Assembly (NCBI GenBank): GCA_022385805.1
Contig: MU277671.1
Span: 380,808-444,807, forward strand
Reading direction: 5' to 3'
DNA length: 64,000 nt
Source of the DNA: Pilatotrama ljubarskyi
Lineage: Eukaryota > Basidiomycota > Agaricomycetes > Polyporales > Polyporaceae
A model generated the notes under the pieces. It worked only from the letters and a program-made list of their open reading frames with translations. It ran no database searches and had not been told where the DNA came from. This document shows positions 13,967-26,251 of the stretch, piece after piece. The number at the start of each line of letters is the position of its first letter. Within the stretch, counting starts at the first letter, position 1. Position numbers and translations under genes: made by a program.

Positions 13967-14869
13967 GATAGCAGGTGCTGCGAACAGAGGGTAGATGTCA
14001 GGACAGGGGTCTGATCAGTGCGGATGGATTTGCGGTACCTTGTCTTGTACTGTCTGCGAATGGTGCGGCAGCGTTGGATGAGTGGCAGCAGGAGCAGAGA
14101 ACGGAGGACGGGACCGAGTGCCAAGCTCCATGACGTACGGTACTCCGATCGTACACCTCGATGCCCCATTTGGCTCTCCCCCAGGGCTTGGCGTGCAGTT
14201 CGCGCAACGCAGCAGGTCACTCTCCTCCGTCACGTGCTTCTCGCTGATCTCTCGTCCGCTGCTGCAATAGCCGCAGCGTTGGCTGGGAAACACCCGTCCG
14301 TCTCGCTGTGGGCCAGTCTCTCTGGCAGTGTCGAAAACAAAACTCCGAGTGATCCCAGAGTGATCAGTGCCTCAGCTGTTGCCGCATGGTCACCTCCGAC
14401 TCCTCTGCCGGAACGAACGCTCCTCGGCCTCCGGGGCCCTCGCCTGCCGCCCATCCATGGGTCGGCCCTCCAGCTTCGCGTCGCGTTTGTTCCCCGACAG
14501 CCTTGGCGGCCTCGCGCGGGCAATTAGTGGCGGTGAGTTGTGTACTGTTAGCTACGGCTGGCCAGGCACGGTGGGAGCGGGGAAATAAGCGAAGATGGGG
14601 ATCGGGGAGGACTGCGATGCGAGAATAGAGTTGCCGGGATGCGGGCGCCTTGGGGATACGGAGTGAGGAAGAGTCTGAGTTATTACGGGGACGACAAGGG
14701 AAACGGGATCTGCCACCGCTCGGCCACACGCCCGCCCAGGATATTCCAATATATCCGCTTCCCCTCGGGGCCAGTCCAGCCTTGCCCATGTCGCCCTCCT
14801 TCTCTCCTTCATCCTCTCTCTCCCTCTCCCTCTCCCGACCCATGCCCATCCCCTCCCCGCTGCACTCTC
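13967..14869. other. Divergent intergenic region, GNL1-like / methyltransferase
   Basis: About 900 bases between two start codons pointing apart. A TATA-like AATATAT lies near 14748-14755, about 115 bases before the methyltransferase ATG, followed by a strong CT tract (about 14795-14860). No gene supported. Confidence 0.5.
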
Positions 14870-17172
14870 ATGGGTCCCCCGCATCCACACGCTCCCCGCA
14901 ACACCCGTCTCAGCTACTCCTCCTCCGCCGCTGCATCCCACAGAGGGCCCCGCGGCAAGGAGCACCAGTTCATATACCGCAACGGCTCAAAGCTGCACGC
15001 CTACGACAGGGACAAGGCCCCATATCCGTCCTCGTTTGATCGCGACGTCGTCGAGCTGTACGTATACACGCGTATACACACACACACCGGCTACCAATCC
15101 GTGCGCTGACGTCCGCGCCTCGTGCAGCCAATGTATGGACAACGCCATGATTGTGGCGTCCAAGGGCTCCGCGTCCTTCATCGACTTCAAGGACAAGCCC
15201 CCCTCCAGGTGTCTCGATATCGGCACAGGCGTACGCATCGCGCGCCCGCTCTCGCTGTTCTCCGGCGTTGATCGGCTGTTCCTCTAGCTCGGGCTCTGGG
15301 TGCTATCGTCCGCAAAGGCATGGCCAGACGCGACATTCGTGAGCTCGTCTGCCTGGCACCCACAAAGTGCTCTCGTTGACAGTCCAGTCAGGTCGGGCTA
15401 GACATGGTCAATATACAAGTGCCGTTACAAGTCGTCGAACCTGAAATTGCCGATCGCGTAGAATGGGTGCACACTAATATGTACGTCATCGCGGCATCTC
15501 TCATGAGCGCTCGATTATAGACCTTGTGCCAGCTTGAGGAACAAGCTACCGTTCGATGACGACGAGTTTGACCATGTGCATGTGCAATGTCTGGCTTTGG
15601 GCATACCCGAAAACAAGGTTGGTGAGCAGCAGTGGCCTCCGAGACTAGCTTATTCAGGTTACCCTGCAGTGGCATTCTGTCTTCGAAGTAAGTCTGAAGG
15701 GTTGAGAATGCGTGCGGTCCTTGACGCCAATCTTCAGGAAATACGGAGAGTGATGAAACCTGGTGCGACTATTGAGATTCTGGAGGAAGGTATATGCGCA
15801 CCCTGCGGCTTCTATCGCCACAGAGAGCTGATTTCAGCCTAGATGCAATATTCCCTGTACTACCACGGTGGTACACCGACCCTCTGCGGGCGCACGCCCG
15901 CGGCCCCTCGACCATATACCCTGGCGCTATTCAGCAGCCGCTCTCATACCCCGAGCCCTTTGATACCTCCAAACTTGCGCACGAGCACGAGTTCCTCGAG
16001 ACCTTGTTTAATGACGTCTGGGCCAATAGATTCATCAATCCCACGCCCAGCTGTAAGCGCGGTTCTCGAAGCCCTGGCTTTGTCCTTCACTGACCTCGTC
16101 GGCCCGCAGCATGCATCCCGGGATACTTTGGCGCATTCTTCGACCGGGTATTGTCGCCGCCGGTCATGAACTTCTCGACCCCGCCGCTGGCGCCGTTCGC
16201 ACCTCTTCCAGGTGTGAATGCCAGCGCAATGCGAAACCACCATCCCAGGAGCAGCAACGGCTCTCCAGAGCCCTCGGCGGGTAGCATGTCGAGCCTGCTG
16301 ACTCCGTTGATGATAGACAATGTGCTGGACCTCTCGCTCACCCACTCTCCCACGTCGACGCAGCCAACGTCGGCGGGGAGCATCAGGGAAGCAATCTCTC
16401 CCTCGCCATCCATGAGCTCCCTCCGTCAGGAACGCGGCGTGAACGGCCTCACCAACGGGAACGGCAACAGCAACGGACACAGCGCGGGACCTGCCACCGC
16501 AAAGTCCACCCGGCGGGACTCCGAGGCCAAGTCCGTGCGCTCGACGAACAGCCACACGGGCTCGCACTCGTCCACGCACTCCGCGTCGCGGGCGAATCGG
16601 CGCCCGTCCGTGATGCTCTTCGCGTCGTCAGAGGACAGCACGTCCGTCGGGGGCGAGCACGCGATCGACCTGATCCCGTTCGACAGCATGCAGAGCCAGG
16701 GCGAGCACTCGCAGTTCATGCACCTCTATAGGGCGGTCACGTTCGTGCTGTCGACGAAGGAGGCGATGTGGGAGGAGCTGCTGGCGCGGGTGGAGGCGCG
16801 CGACGAGGAGCTGAGAAGGTTTGGATGGAGGAAGGAGGACTATAACGAGCAGGCGAGCAGAGCGCGGTTCGAGCTCGCCGTGGATCAGTACCAGAGGTGC
16901 GCCCCGCTGCTCAGCGCTCACTGTTGTGCAGGGTCTGTTGCAGTGCTGACGCTGCGTTCTGCAGCGACATGCGCGGTCGAATAGCATTGTGGCACTCACT
17001 CGTGAAGAACGGCTGGGAGCTCCCGCCGCGTGATCCCCTCACGAAGGTCGAGATCGTGGAGGAGATGCAGCTCCGCGAAGAGATTCTCGCCGCGCAGCGC
17101 CTCGCGGACACGGGCGAGCCGGAGCCGCCATGTCGGAAGGTGCGGCTGCTCGTCGGGGTGAAGGAGTCGTGA
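14870..17172 (+). CDS. SAM-dependent methyltransferase-domain protein
   Basis: Reconstructed from about nine exons. After a short basic N-terminus and KEHQFIYRNGSKLHAYDRDK, the class I SAM-binding motif appears as RCLDIGTGLGLWV, then the acidic-loop strand TFVGLDMVNIQVPL, the NKLPFDDDEFDHVHV motif and the helix EIRRVMKPGATIEILEED. That order is the normal Rossmann methyltransferase core, about residues 60-230. A long Ser/Asn-rich linker follows, then a C-terminal helical domain (YRAVTFVLSTKEAMWEELL, ALWHSLVKNGWELPPRDPL) ending VGVKES. Agaricomycetes commonly encode such methyltransferase proteins of unknown substrate. The ATG at 14870 is preferred as it follows the CT leader; an upstream in-frame start cannot be excluded. 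The first intron carries a short CA repeat (about 15075-15088). Confidence 0.72.
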
Positions 17173-17761
17173 CATGCGTACGTATCGGATAGGGTTTATG
17201 CCTATGTTTTCGCGTAGTGAGAGGGGTTGACGTCGTGGGGTTGTAGCTACTATGCACATATGGCCGCGCAGGATCACTTATTAATATGTATACCAGACAC
17301 CACGAGCACGTAGACTGTACATGTATGCTATGGCTTTCTGCATTCCCGCCTCCTTCAAGGCTGTATGAGGGGTATTGTAGCGTGCGTATTTGGTGCGTAC
17401 GGTGAGTTCTTGCCACTCTCATGCACCACGAATTTCCGAGTCGCTTGATGGCCTCTCATTCAGCGGTCGCTCCAGATCGTCAGCGTCAGCCCCTTCCCTG
17501 AGCCTCTCCAACCAAGTACGACTTACCGATCATTTACGATCATGGTTAGGTTGGTTGCTGGCATGGATTTCAACTCGGACTGGCGCACACGTCTCAGTGG
17601 GTCGTCAGCCTCTTTCTCGGGCGAGCCATGGTATAGTACCTGCGGCGCGCCGTTGACCTCTCTCTTCCTATCCGTCTCCTGCGGTCACAATTTCTAAAAG
17701 CCGGTCTTTGTAGTGGTCGTACTGTTTTAAATCACTCGCAGATCAGCCTCATTCTACCGTC
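17173..17761 (+). other. Intergenic region between methyltransferase and PRM10-like genes
   Basis: 589 bases with the methyltransferase 3' end and the next promoter. No conserved coding or RNA feature seen. Confidence 0.5.
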
Positions 17762-20292
17762 ATGGCTGAGCCGCCCCGCAAGCGGAGCGTCCAATGGACC
17801 TCACCTTCTACCGAGGCTTCCGACCGCCGCGAGCAGTCAGCACCTCCTGCGGCGCGCCCGTATCGCAAGTACCCGACCCCGCATCCCAAGAAGCTATCCG
17901 ACGCGTCCTCGTATTTCGATGGCGTGCACGAGGCCAGCTCCAGCCCGGATGCCGGAGAGCTCCCAGTCCCCAGCAGTCAACCTCGCATACCCGCCGAACC
18001 TCCCCGCGCGGCCACTAACGACCACCCGAAGCGGAGCGGACTCCTTCGCCGGTCGTCTACCATGGACTCGGAGATCAAGGAGCGCCACGAGCTGGTGCGC
18101 GCCCAAGCTCAAGCGCGGGCCAGGCGGGCTACTCTGCCGCGGCGGTCGTCCACCATGAACTCTGGAGTCAGCGATGATACGAACACTGTGGGGCGCTCGT
18201 TCAGTTCCCTCGAGGAGGGCGGGGAAAGGGCTCGGCCTCGTAGGCGCAGCAGTACGAGTGGCGGCGTCGTGGGCTCGCTCATCCGGTTCGGGATGGAACA
18301 TGGGCTGTCCTCGGGACGCATCCACGTCCCGCATGTGCATGTGCACGTCCCGGGGGACCACAAGTTCTCTGTGACGTCTACTTCGACGCTGTACGAACGC
18401 GATGACAGAGAGGAAAGGGACCGCGCGGCGTATGGCTCGGGGGCGAACAAGAGCTACAAGGACAGAGCGCGGTTGCTGAGGGAAAGAAGGCGGGCGCAGA
18501 TCGTGCATCACGTCGAAGGTCGGTAATGTCCTGTGGTCTCATCTGCGATGTGGACGCATGTACTGACGGCCTTGGTTGCGGCAGACTACGTCTCACGACA
18601 GAAGTTCATCCTTCGTCTCGCCAAGGCCCTCCTCTCCTTCGGCGCGCCGTCGCATCGGATCGAGTCGCAGCTGCACTCGGCAGGGGACATCCTGGACGTG
18701 CAGGTCGGGTTCGTACACCTCCCGAACTTGATCATGGTCACCTTCATGGACTCGGACACGCGCACGTCCGAGACGCACTTCGTCCGCGCAGGCGGACGCG
18801 TCGCGCTCACGTCGCTGCACAAGGTCCACTTGGTCTACCGCGACGTGCTGCACGACAAGATCGGCGCGACCGAGGGCTGCGAGCAGCTCAAGAAGATCTT
18901 GCAGGCGAAGCCGCTGTACGACATTTGGACGCGCTGCTTGTTGGCGTTCTTCTGCGCGTCCATCATTTGCGTGCTTTCGTTCGGCGGGTCGATCGTGGAT
19001 ATGTTCGTTAGCGGGCTGAGTGCGTCGGTGCTACAGTACCTTGGGCTCAACGCGGCGGCGAAGAGTTCGATCTATGCGAACGTCTACGAGTGAGTCCCAC
19101 CACATGCTAACATGCCGGGGGTGCTAACCTCATCTTAACAGGATCTCCGTGTCAATCATCGTCTCCTTTATCGCTCGCCTCCTGGGGACACTGCCAGGGA
19201 ACATTTTTTGCTACAGCGCCATTTCCTCCGCCGGAGTCGTCCTCATTCTGCCTGGCTTCACCATCCGTAAGCGTCCTCTTGCCGTCCGCGAACCCCCTTT
19301 GTAACGGAACGCATCCAACAGTGATTTCTGCTCTCGAGCTGACCTCCAGGAACATCCTTTGTGGCTCTGTGCGGATGGTGTACGCGATCATCTACACCCT
19401 GTTCCTCGTATGTTCTGCCACTCCGCACCGAATCAGTTCATCAGTTGACACCGAATGCAGGGCTTTGGCCTCACGATCGGTTCCGACTTCTATCTCCTGG
19501 TCAATCCGAAGGCGCGGCACAATCTCGCGGCCACAGCCATGCTGGACTCCGAGACCTTCCATGGGTTTATCATCAACAGCAATGCTTCCACGGCTCTCTC
19601 ACAGCTCGGAGGCACCTTCACGTTCATGGAGACTGCGGACTCTGGAACGAGCCACATCATCAAAGGTCGGGACACATGTTCCACCCCTGGGCTACTCCTA
19701 AACTAACTCACCTCTTCCAAGGATGCTACCGCAATCCATCGTGGCCGTGGTACAGGCAGCCGTTCCCGTGGTGGACGATGCTCTTCCTGGTCCCAATATA
19801 CTCTACCTGCTCCTCCATCGCGAACCTGCAGTCCATCCGGAGCATCCAGTTGCCCGTCATGGTGGCCTTCTCCTGCGCCGCCTACGCCGCCAACAAGGGT
19901 GCGAACTATCTGATATCTGACCGTGGCGACATCGTCTCTGCCTTTGGCGCACTCATCATCGGCCTATGCGGGAATATCTACTCCCGCCTCATCGGAGGGA
20001 CAGCCTTCACTTCCATGGTGACTGGTGTCCTTTTCCTGGTGCCGGTAAGCACTCCTGCCTTCCTTTCACAGCGCTTCCAACGACTCATCTTTCGTCCATC
20101 TAGTCGGCTATCGGTAACGGAGGAGGGCTCATCCAGAACTACAGCAGTTCTGCGCAGCAGTACTCCGGTAGTTTCGAGCTCGGAATCCGAATGATACAAG
20201 TCGCCATAGGCGTCACCATCGGGCTCTTCGTCGCACAGATCCTCGTGTATGCGCTCGGGAGACGCAAGAACGCCGCCCACTTTGCGTTCTAG
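17762..20292 (+). CDS. PRM10/ThrE-family multi-pass membrane protein
   Basis: N-terminal about 245 residues are disordered, basic and Ser-rich with repeated RRSSTM-type segments (possible phosphorylation sites) and a HVPHVHVHVP patch. The conserved ThrE domain starts at DYVSRQKFILRLAKALLSFGAPSHRIE and continues with MVTFMDSDTRTSETHFVRAGG and LHKVHLVYRDV. Multiple membrane segments follow (IWTRCLLAFFCASIICVLSF, ISVSIIVSFIARLLG, ISSAGVVLILPGF, MVYAIIYTLFLGFGL), then the second ThrE-type half (WWTMLFLVPIYSTCSSIANL, IVSAFGALIIGLCGNIYSRL, GVTIGLFVAQILVYALG). The fungal members are called pheromone-regulated membrane protein 10, named from yeast expression; the bacterial relative exports threonine and serine. 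The transported substrate here is unknown. About 720 residues, eight or so exons, stop at 20290-20292. Confidence 0.85.
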
Positions 20293-20477
20293 ACGGTATT
20301 AGCGTACAGGATGAATACATGGATATCGATGCTGCTCTCTATACCTAGTCGTCGGCACCGCTGACAGTCCGTCTCATCACATGCCCAGATAGCAAGAAAC
20401 ATGAACAACGAAGGAAGGTTATGAGAAGTGTATAGTACGGAAAATAACAACGATGGGATAAGGTATATTCGTATAAC

Positions 20478-23400
20478 TTATGAAGCGAAGAGCTGCTGAA
20501 GCTCTTCCAGGCGCCGAGCCTGAATGTCGGACTTGCTCAGCGGTGGGCCCAACGTGAGATTCGCAAGCTCCGTCTTCTTCTTTTGGACTTCAAGAAGACG
20601 AGCCTCAATCGAGTTCTCGATGATGAGCTTGATAGTGGTGACGGGGCGAGTTTGACCGAGGCGATGCTGTGCGACACTTCAATATCTTGCTAGCAGGAAA
20701 GGTTTGAGGAAACTTACAATGCGGTCCACGGCTTGGTTTTCCACGGCAGGATTCCTGAGCGAGGTAGAGAGATTGAGGTGCATTCCTAACGGTTTCGATG
20801 GATGACACTCACCAGTACGGATCCATGAGGTAGACACGCTGAGCAGCCGTGAGATTGAGGCCGACACCACCGGCCTTCAAGCTGACGAGCAGCACTTCGC
20901 ATCCGGGATCGTGCTTGAGCGCGTCCATAGCTCGTGTCCGCTCATCACGCTTCATAGTTCCGTCAAGACGGTCGTAGCGGATGTGCGCTATCTCGAGAGC
21001 GTCTTCGATTCTGGGTTACTCGCGTCAGAGAAGTCCCGGAAGCTTAAATCTGTTAGCTACTCACTTGTCAAGCATGCTGGTCCATTGCGAGCTACGATAG
21101 CATGGTCAGTAGGTACCACGATCAGAGGTGGACGGAGTGCTACATACAAGACAACCGTCTTCGTAACGCCGTCATCGAGACAGTTGCCCTCATTGTCGAC
21201 CATCTGCACCTCGACCGAGCTTGGGTCGTAGTTCGCCGAGTATGGATTGGCCTTCGAGAACTGAATAAGGTCGTTTAGGAGCGCCTTGACCTTCGTAGAC
21301 GGGTGGAAGTCCTCAAGTGCGATACCCTTCTGGCGCTTCTCCTTCTTCCCACTCTTCTTCTTCGGGCCGCCGGCCATGACGGTCTCAAGCAGGCTGCAGT
21401 CGAGATCAATCTGCACCACGTCCGAGGGTGAAAGAGGAGCCTGGCATGTCGAACAGCAACGGCTGATATCCGGTGGGACGTTCGGCCACCCGGGGAATGT
21501 CGAGTTGCGGAAGCAATGCAGACAGTAAAGATGTGGACAGCGGGTGAGAACAGGATGGGGAGTGGATGGGCTGTTCTGACGCGTGGAGGTTCGCGAGCCC
21601 GACGCTTTCGGTTTCCGCCCTCGCCTAGCGGGGACGGCAGGGGCATCCACCTCAGCCAGGCCTTCGTTGTTGCCATCTGTGGGAAGCGAGAGTTCGCATG
21701 CGCACTCTATGCACTGTGCGGTACCGGCCTCCTTCAGTAATGAGAAGATGAGGGCCGCGCGTTGGAGGTTGATGCCCTCGCGGGCAACGCTAGCCACCAC
21801 ATCCTCGTAGGCAGGTGTGGCGTCGCCGGGCAGCCCGAGTCCTTTATTCTGGACGAGCTCGAAGTGGTCGCATATCTGGCGGAGGCGGAGGATCTTCTGC
21901 AAAATGCCGACGTAGTTCTTCATGAGCTCATTCTTGGACGAGAGCTCGTGGAACTCCGCCTTGGACTCCGTGAAAAAGCGGTCGTAGATTGCCTGCTCCT
22001 GCTCGTCGAATTTCAGGTAGCGAAGCTCGTCGCGACGCGGAGGCAACGAGAGAATCTTCTTGCCGTCCTCGGCACGCGACTCCTTCGTGCGGCGAAGGGT
22101 GATGCACTTCATGATAGTTTGCAAGCGAGCAACACCGAGTGGTTGCGCGAACTTCACGGGAGTTCCGATATACTCGTTCCAGATGTTCTTGTCGTCGAAA
22201 GGCGATAGCCGCAGGAATTTGATCAGAGCGTAGACATCGTCGAGCTTATTCTGAACAGGTGTGCCAGTGAGGCAGAGCCGACGGTCCGCAACGAGATCGC
22301 AGGACGCCCGACACCCGACTGTACTCGTCTCCTTGATGGAGCTACAGTCACGACATACACGTTAGTACTGAACGAGACGAGGTGTGAGTGTCAACTTACT
22401 GGGCCTCGTCAAGGACAACCCTAAACCAGTGAATGCTCTGCAGTGGGCTGGTCGCCTCGACGACAGGTCCTGTAGCTTTCTTCCGCTTCTTCGCAGCCTT
22501 CTTGGCCTTTGGAGGTCTACCCACCGGCCTACCCGTCTCGTCTATTTCGATGATGCCGTCACTGCTAGCGCCATCCTCATCGTCATCGTCATCAGCGGCC
22601 TCCAAGCTCCTCGTCTGCTTCGAGAACTCGGAAGCGAGCGTGGAATACGTCGTGATCACTGCGTCGAAGTCCGCCAAGAAAGCGGGGTCAAGGCGTCGCG
22701 CGTTCCCGTGGTATACATAGACGCGCAACGGAGGCCCTTCGCGTACGCGACCAAAGGAGGGCTTGATATCGGGCTGAATATCGGGCTTGATGTCCACCTG
22801 GGAGCCGGTAGGCGTCGAGAAAGTCGACGTTGGGGGTTGCGACGACGGATTTGACCCTCCCTGCCCACCGCATACAATCACCTCCCCGCGCCAATGCTCC
22901 TTGAACTGATCCTCCCAGTTGACCACGGTTGAGAGCGGGCAGATGATCAGCGTCGCACGGCTCTTCATCTTGATACGACATGCCCGTGTGTATTGCGCTT
23001 CTACACGATCCTGTTCTCGCGCAGCCTTTGCCTTCGCCTTGGACGAAGAGCTGGCAGGTGCCGACGCCATCGGGGGAATGTTCCATACACTGCCCTGGAA
23101 GTGCGACGCGAGCAATGCTGGGTCGGAAGAGTTCGGAGGGGGCGTTTGTGGAGGTGTGAGCGGGGCATCGGCAAAAGCGCGGGCGGAGCGCATCGTCGCC
23201 GCAATGAGCGAGACACACGTTATGGTCTTTCCCAGACCCATCTACATTGGCAAAAGTCGGCTTAGTTCAGCTTTCAAGCAGAAAATTGCAATGCGGCGCT
23301 GAGCGGTCAGGAATGATTGACTTACATCGTCAGCCAGGATTGCTCCTTTCGCCTCCTCCGGTTTGGTGAACACCTCAGCCTGGGTGACGATATTAACCCA

Positions 23401-24949
23401 CGACGTTTGGTGTGAGAGCGGATTGGTCCTCTCTTGCCACAGCGAGAGCTTCTTGCCGCCAACACTCTCCCACTCCTGTTCCTTGGCGAGCAGGAATGTG
23501 AGAGCCTTGCGTTGATGGGGGTAGAGCTCCGTGGCGATTTCGGGGGCTGTGTGAAGACCGCATTGCGGTTGAGCCAGTCGGAATAGCGCATATAGTGAGG
23601 GCACCTACGAGGGTCTGCTTCTTCGAGCTCGTCACCGCCTTTGAGGCTCTTGAAGAGCTCGTCCACTTGACTTCGTTGAACTTCGATGCTCTTGCCGGAG
23701 ACCGCAGGGGAAGTCCAAGCTTTGAAGCTGCTTCCACCAGGTCCCATGTACCCAGGTCTGCTGTTAACCATTGGAGCGCGTTGATGGCCACCGGGAGGCG
23801 GATTATGAGGATTGTAGTAGTAACCGGAGGACACATGTTCGATGTCGGAAGGGAGAGTGGGATGGTCTAGGTACAGGCCGTTCTGATGCATGTAGGCGGA
23901 AACGACGGGTATGTTGCCCTTCGGCGTGTAGACTAACATTTGGAGTTGCAGGATTGGTAGCTAAGAAACATAAGTACGAATCAACGAGGAAGACACGGGG
24001 CACTCACATTCCTATTTCTGCGTATCTTCGCATCTAGTCGGATGAGGCCTTTCCCCAGCATTGGCCCCAGTGGAGTTGCCACCTTCTGCTCAACCACTGC
24101 GAATGTCTCACCGGGTATGATCTCGCCGGAGGGGGCTTTACATGACGGAGGTCGCACATTGATGGTCTCCGAAGCCCCGGCAGGCTTGTTTGCGACATGC
24201 TCATACTGTAACCGGACCGGCGCCCATTCGGCCTCAATGCCGTTCGGGTCTTGAGGGAGAACATAAGGGATGGGGTATAAAACGAGGGCAGTGGCTGGGA
24301 GCACTCCAATACAAACAGGGGTCTTCGGGGGAAGGTCCATGGGTAGGTTGCCCAGGCTCGGGTGCAACTGCTGCGAGTGAGAAGGCTGTGGCTGCGCCTG
24401 TGATTGCGAGGCTCGAGAAGGGGGCGGAGAGGGGGAATCAGTGAGGTCAATGACTTGACGCGCCTCAGACTGCGAAGAATGTCGGCTAGCTGTTGCAGAC
24501 GACTGGGGCGGCGCCGAGTCCAAAGGGTTCGGAGTAGTAGCCGCCTGCGGCCGGGGCTGGAAGAAGGCAGCAGAAGTGGACGGACCCTGGAAGACCGGCG
24601 GCCGGACAGTGTTGGGAACAGGGCCGTCTTGGTCACGGTAGTAGGAAGAAATTTGGCCGAGCTGCGGTGTGCGTGAAGCAGAGGGCGTACTTGGACCAGC
24701 ATGTGGCGCAAGGCTCGAGTAGGACATGGCCGGAGAGAGTCCAGATGAGGACTGCTGCCGGGAGAGACCGGGGTTGCCGCTGGAGGACGTGCAGCTCGCG
24801 TTGAACGACCTGGAGCTGGTGCAAGGGCGTTTCGACATTCGCTCGGTGGTATGAATCTCCTCGTCGTCATCGTCAAGGGTGAGATCGATAGGGTTCGCCT
24901 GCGCGTACGAGCGCGAGTACGCGGTCGTGGTCGTGGATTGAGAGGCCAT
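20478..24949 (-). CDS. SNF2-family DNA translocase with inserted RING (Rad5/HLTF/Rad16 group)
   Basis: DNA-dependent ATPase with a RING finger between the helicase lobes, the layout of Rad5, HLTF, Rad16 and Uls1 that act in DNA repair, replication-fork tolerance or SUMO/ubiquitin signalling. From ATG 24949: disordered N-terminus of about 330 residues; helicase motif I as ADDMGLGKTITCVSL, Ia TLIICPLSTVVNWEDQF, motif II DEAQ, motif III CLTGTPVQNKLDDVYAL, then the RING cysteines (CIEC ... CPHLYCLHC ... CCSTC), motif V LLVSLKAGGVGLNLT and motif VI NQAVDRIHRLGQTRPV. About 50 Ser/Pro/basic residues interrupt the RING. Acidic and basic inserts (DDDDDEDG, KKAKKRKK) sit in lobe 1. Ends QARRLEELQQLFAS. 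About 1300 residues. Which member of the group it is cannot be settled without a tree. Confidence 0.87.
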
Positions 24950-25215
24950 GGCGTATGGCGAGCAGAGAGCGAGATGGAGGTCGAGAGCAAGAAAACACGG
25001 TTGACGACGAGGAGATGAGAGAGCAAGGAGAGAGCGAAGAGCCGGACGCGGCGCAAGATTAGAGCGGACAGACGTGCAATTGCAAGAGACGGAGGACGAG
25101 TACATAAGCACCCTTATTCTCGCTTACGTGACTTCTCGGTCGCTGCTTGCCTTTTCAGGACAGCACTGTCGGTGATCGGTCCACGTGATACAGGCTTTTG
25201 GGCGTCTGTAACTGA
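24950..25215. promoter_or_regulatory. Upstream region of the Rad5-like gene
   Basis: 266 bases containing the 5' leader of the minus-strand SNF2 gene. No sharp element recognised. Confidence 0.4.
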
Positions 25216-25761
25216 ATGCGGCAAGCCAAGCGCCCGCGGGGGCTCGACGGGACTGCGCCGGACACCGCACCCGCATCCACTGCATATGATCTTGTCGTCG
25301 GCGGCCACTTCCTGTACATCCTATTATGCTCCGCGCAGGTATCCCAGATACAATCCTATCACTTCTATTCCTGTCGTTTGACTGCATCGCTGACGGTCCC
25401 TCTCAGGTCTCTGCTGCACCAGTCAGGATTTCCCGTAAGTTAAGCATCTACGTCGTATCTCCGGATCCGAGGTCTGTTGCTTACCAATGACATCCCCTTG
25501 CTGACATCGCAACTGGACACTATGCTCGACTGTGAAACGTGTACGTCGCGTATCCGACTGAGCGGCCAAACTTTAATGATTCGACACACACCGGGTGCAT
25601 CAGTCTGCCGCGACGCTCTTCGGGTTTCGAGACTAAGAGCCTCTGAGCAGCCTCTTTCTACCCCCACATGGTCTACCAAAAGCGTTCCGGACAGGCTACA
25701 GCTGGGCAGCAGCAGGCTGGTAACAGTGCGACCCCAAGGCGGCGCGGGGCCAGCGTTATAA
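25216..25761 (+). other. Unresolved open-frame cluster, possible small gene
   Basis: Not recognised. On the plus strand, ATG 25216 opens MRQAKRPRGLDGTAPDTA... with hydrophobic GGHFLYILLCSA. Three plausible introns (after 25338, after 25434 and at about 25540-25603, the last with a good gtacgt...cag) can be joined in frame to end near 25761. On the minus strand a competing reading gives a short protein with IICSGCGCGV and a basic C-terminus, ending at 25114. Neither matches a family I know and the plus-strand model needs one intron of only 37 nt. It may be a fast-evolving small gene or non-coding. Listed so it is not overlooked. Confidence 0.25.
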
Positions 25762-26251
25762 TATGCCGGCTAGGAATGCACACAACTCACTCCTGCTTGG
25801 CTGCACAGATATCTTTGTCGGCAAAGACATGCAATAGAAAATCGATAGCCTCGCGTTCCAAGCAGCTTCGTCTGCATTCACTTTCATACGATGGGTGCCG
25901 GTGAGGCTGGTACCTGCATGTACGCGCACGATCTGCTGAACATCTCATGACGGTGCACCGCGGCCCGACCCCCTTGCATTCCGGTATCAGCGTCGAGAAG
26001 TCTTACATGTGACACTTCATGCTTCCTCACAGTATACGCATATGCTATCCCGCCCAAGAACCCCTCAATGTCCGGTCCAAGTCCCGTATCGCCTCAGCCC
26101 GAACACCCACTTCTCGTCATGTGTCGCTCATCAGTTGAGCCTTCTGTGATGTCTTTCACTGCGCACGGCCCGCCTCACGAATAAGCTTGGATATCTGGGC
26201 CTCAGCGCTGCTAGGCGACACCGACTCATCTGTCCCTTCTCGCCGTGCGCC
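25762..26251 (+). other. Intergenic region upstream of GH20 gene
   Basis: 490 bases before the hexosaminidase start. No gene or RNA feature recognised. Confidence 0.45.
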
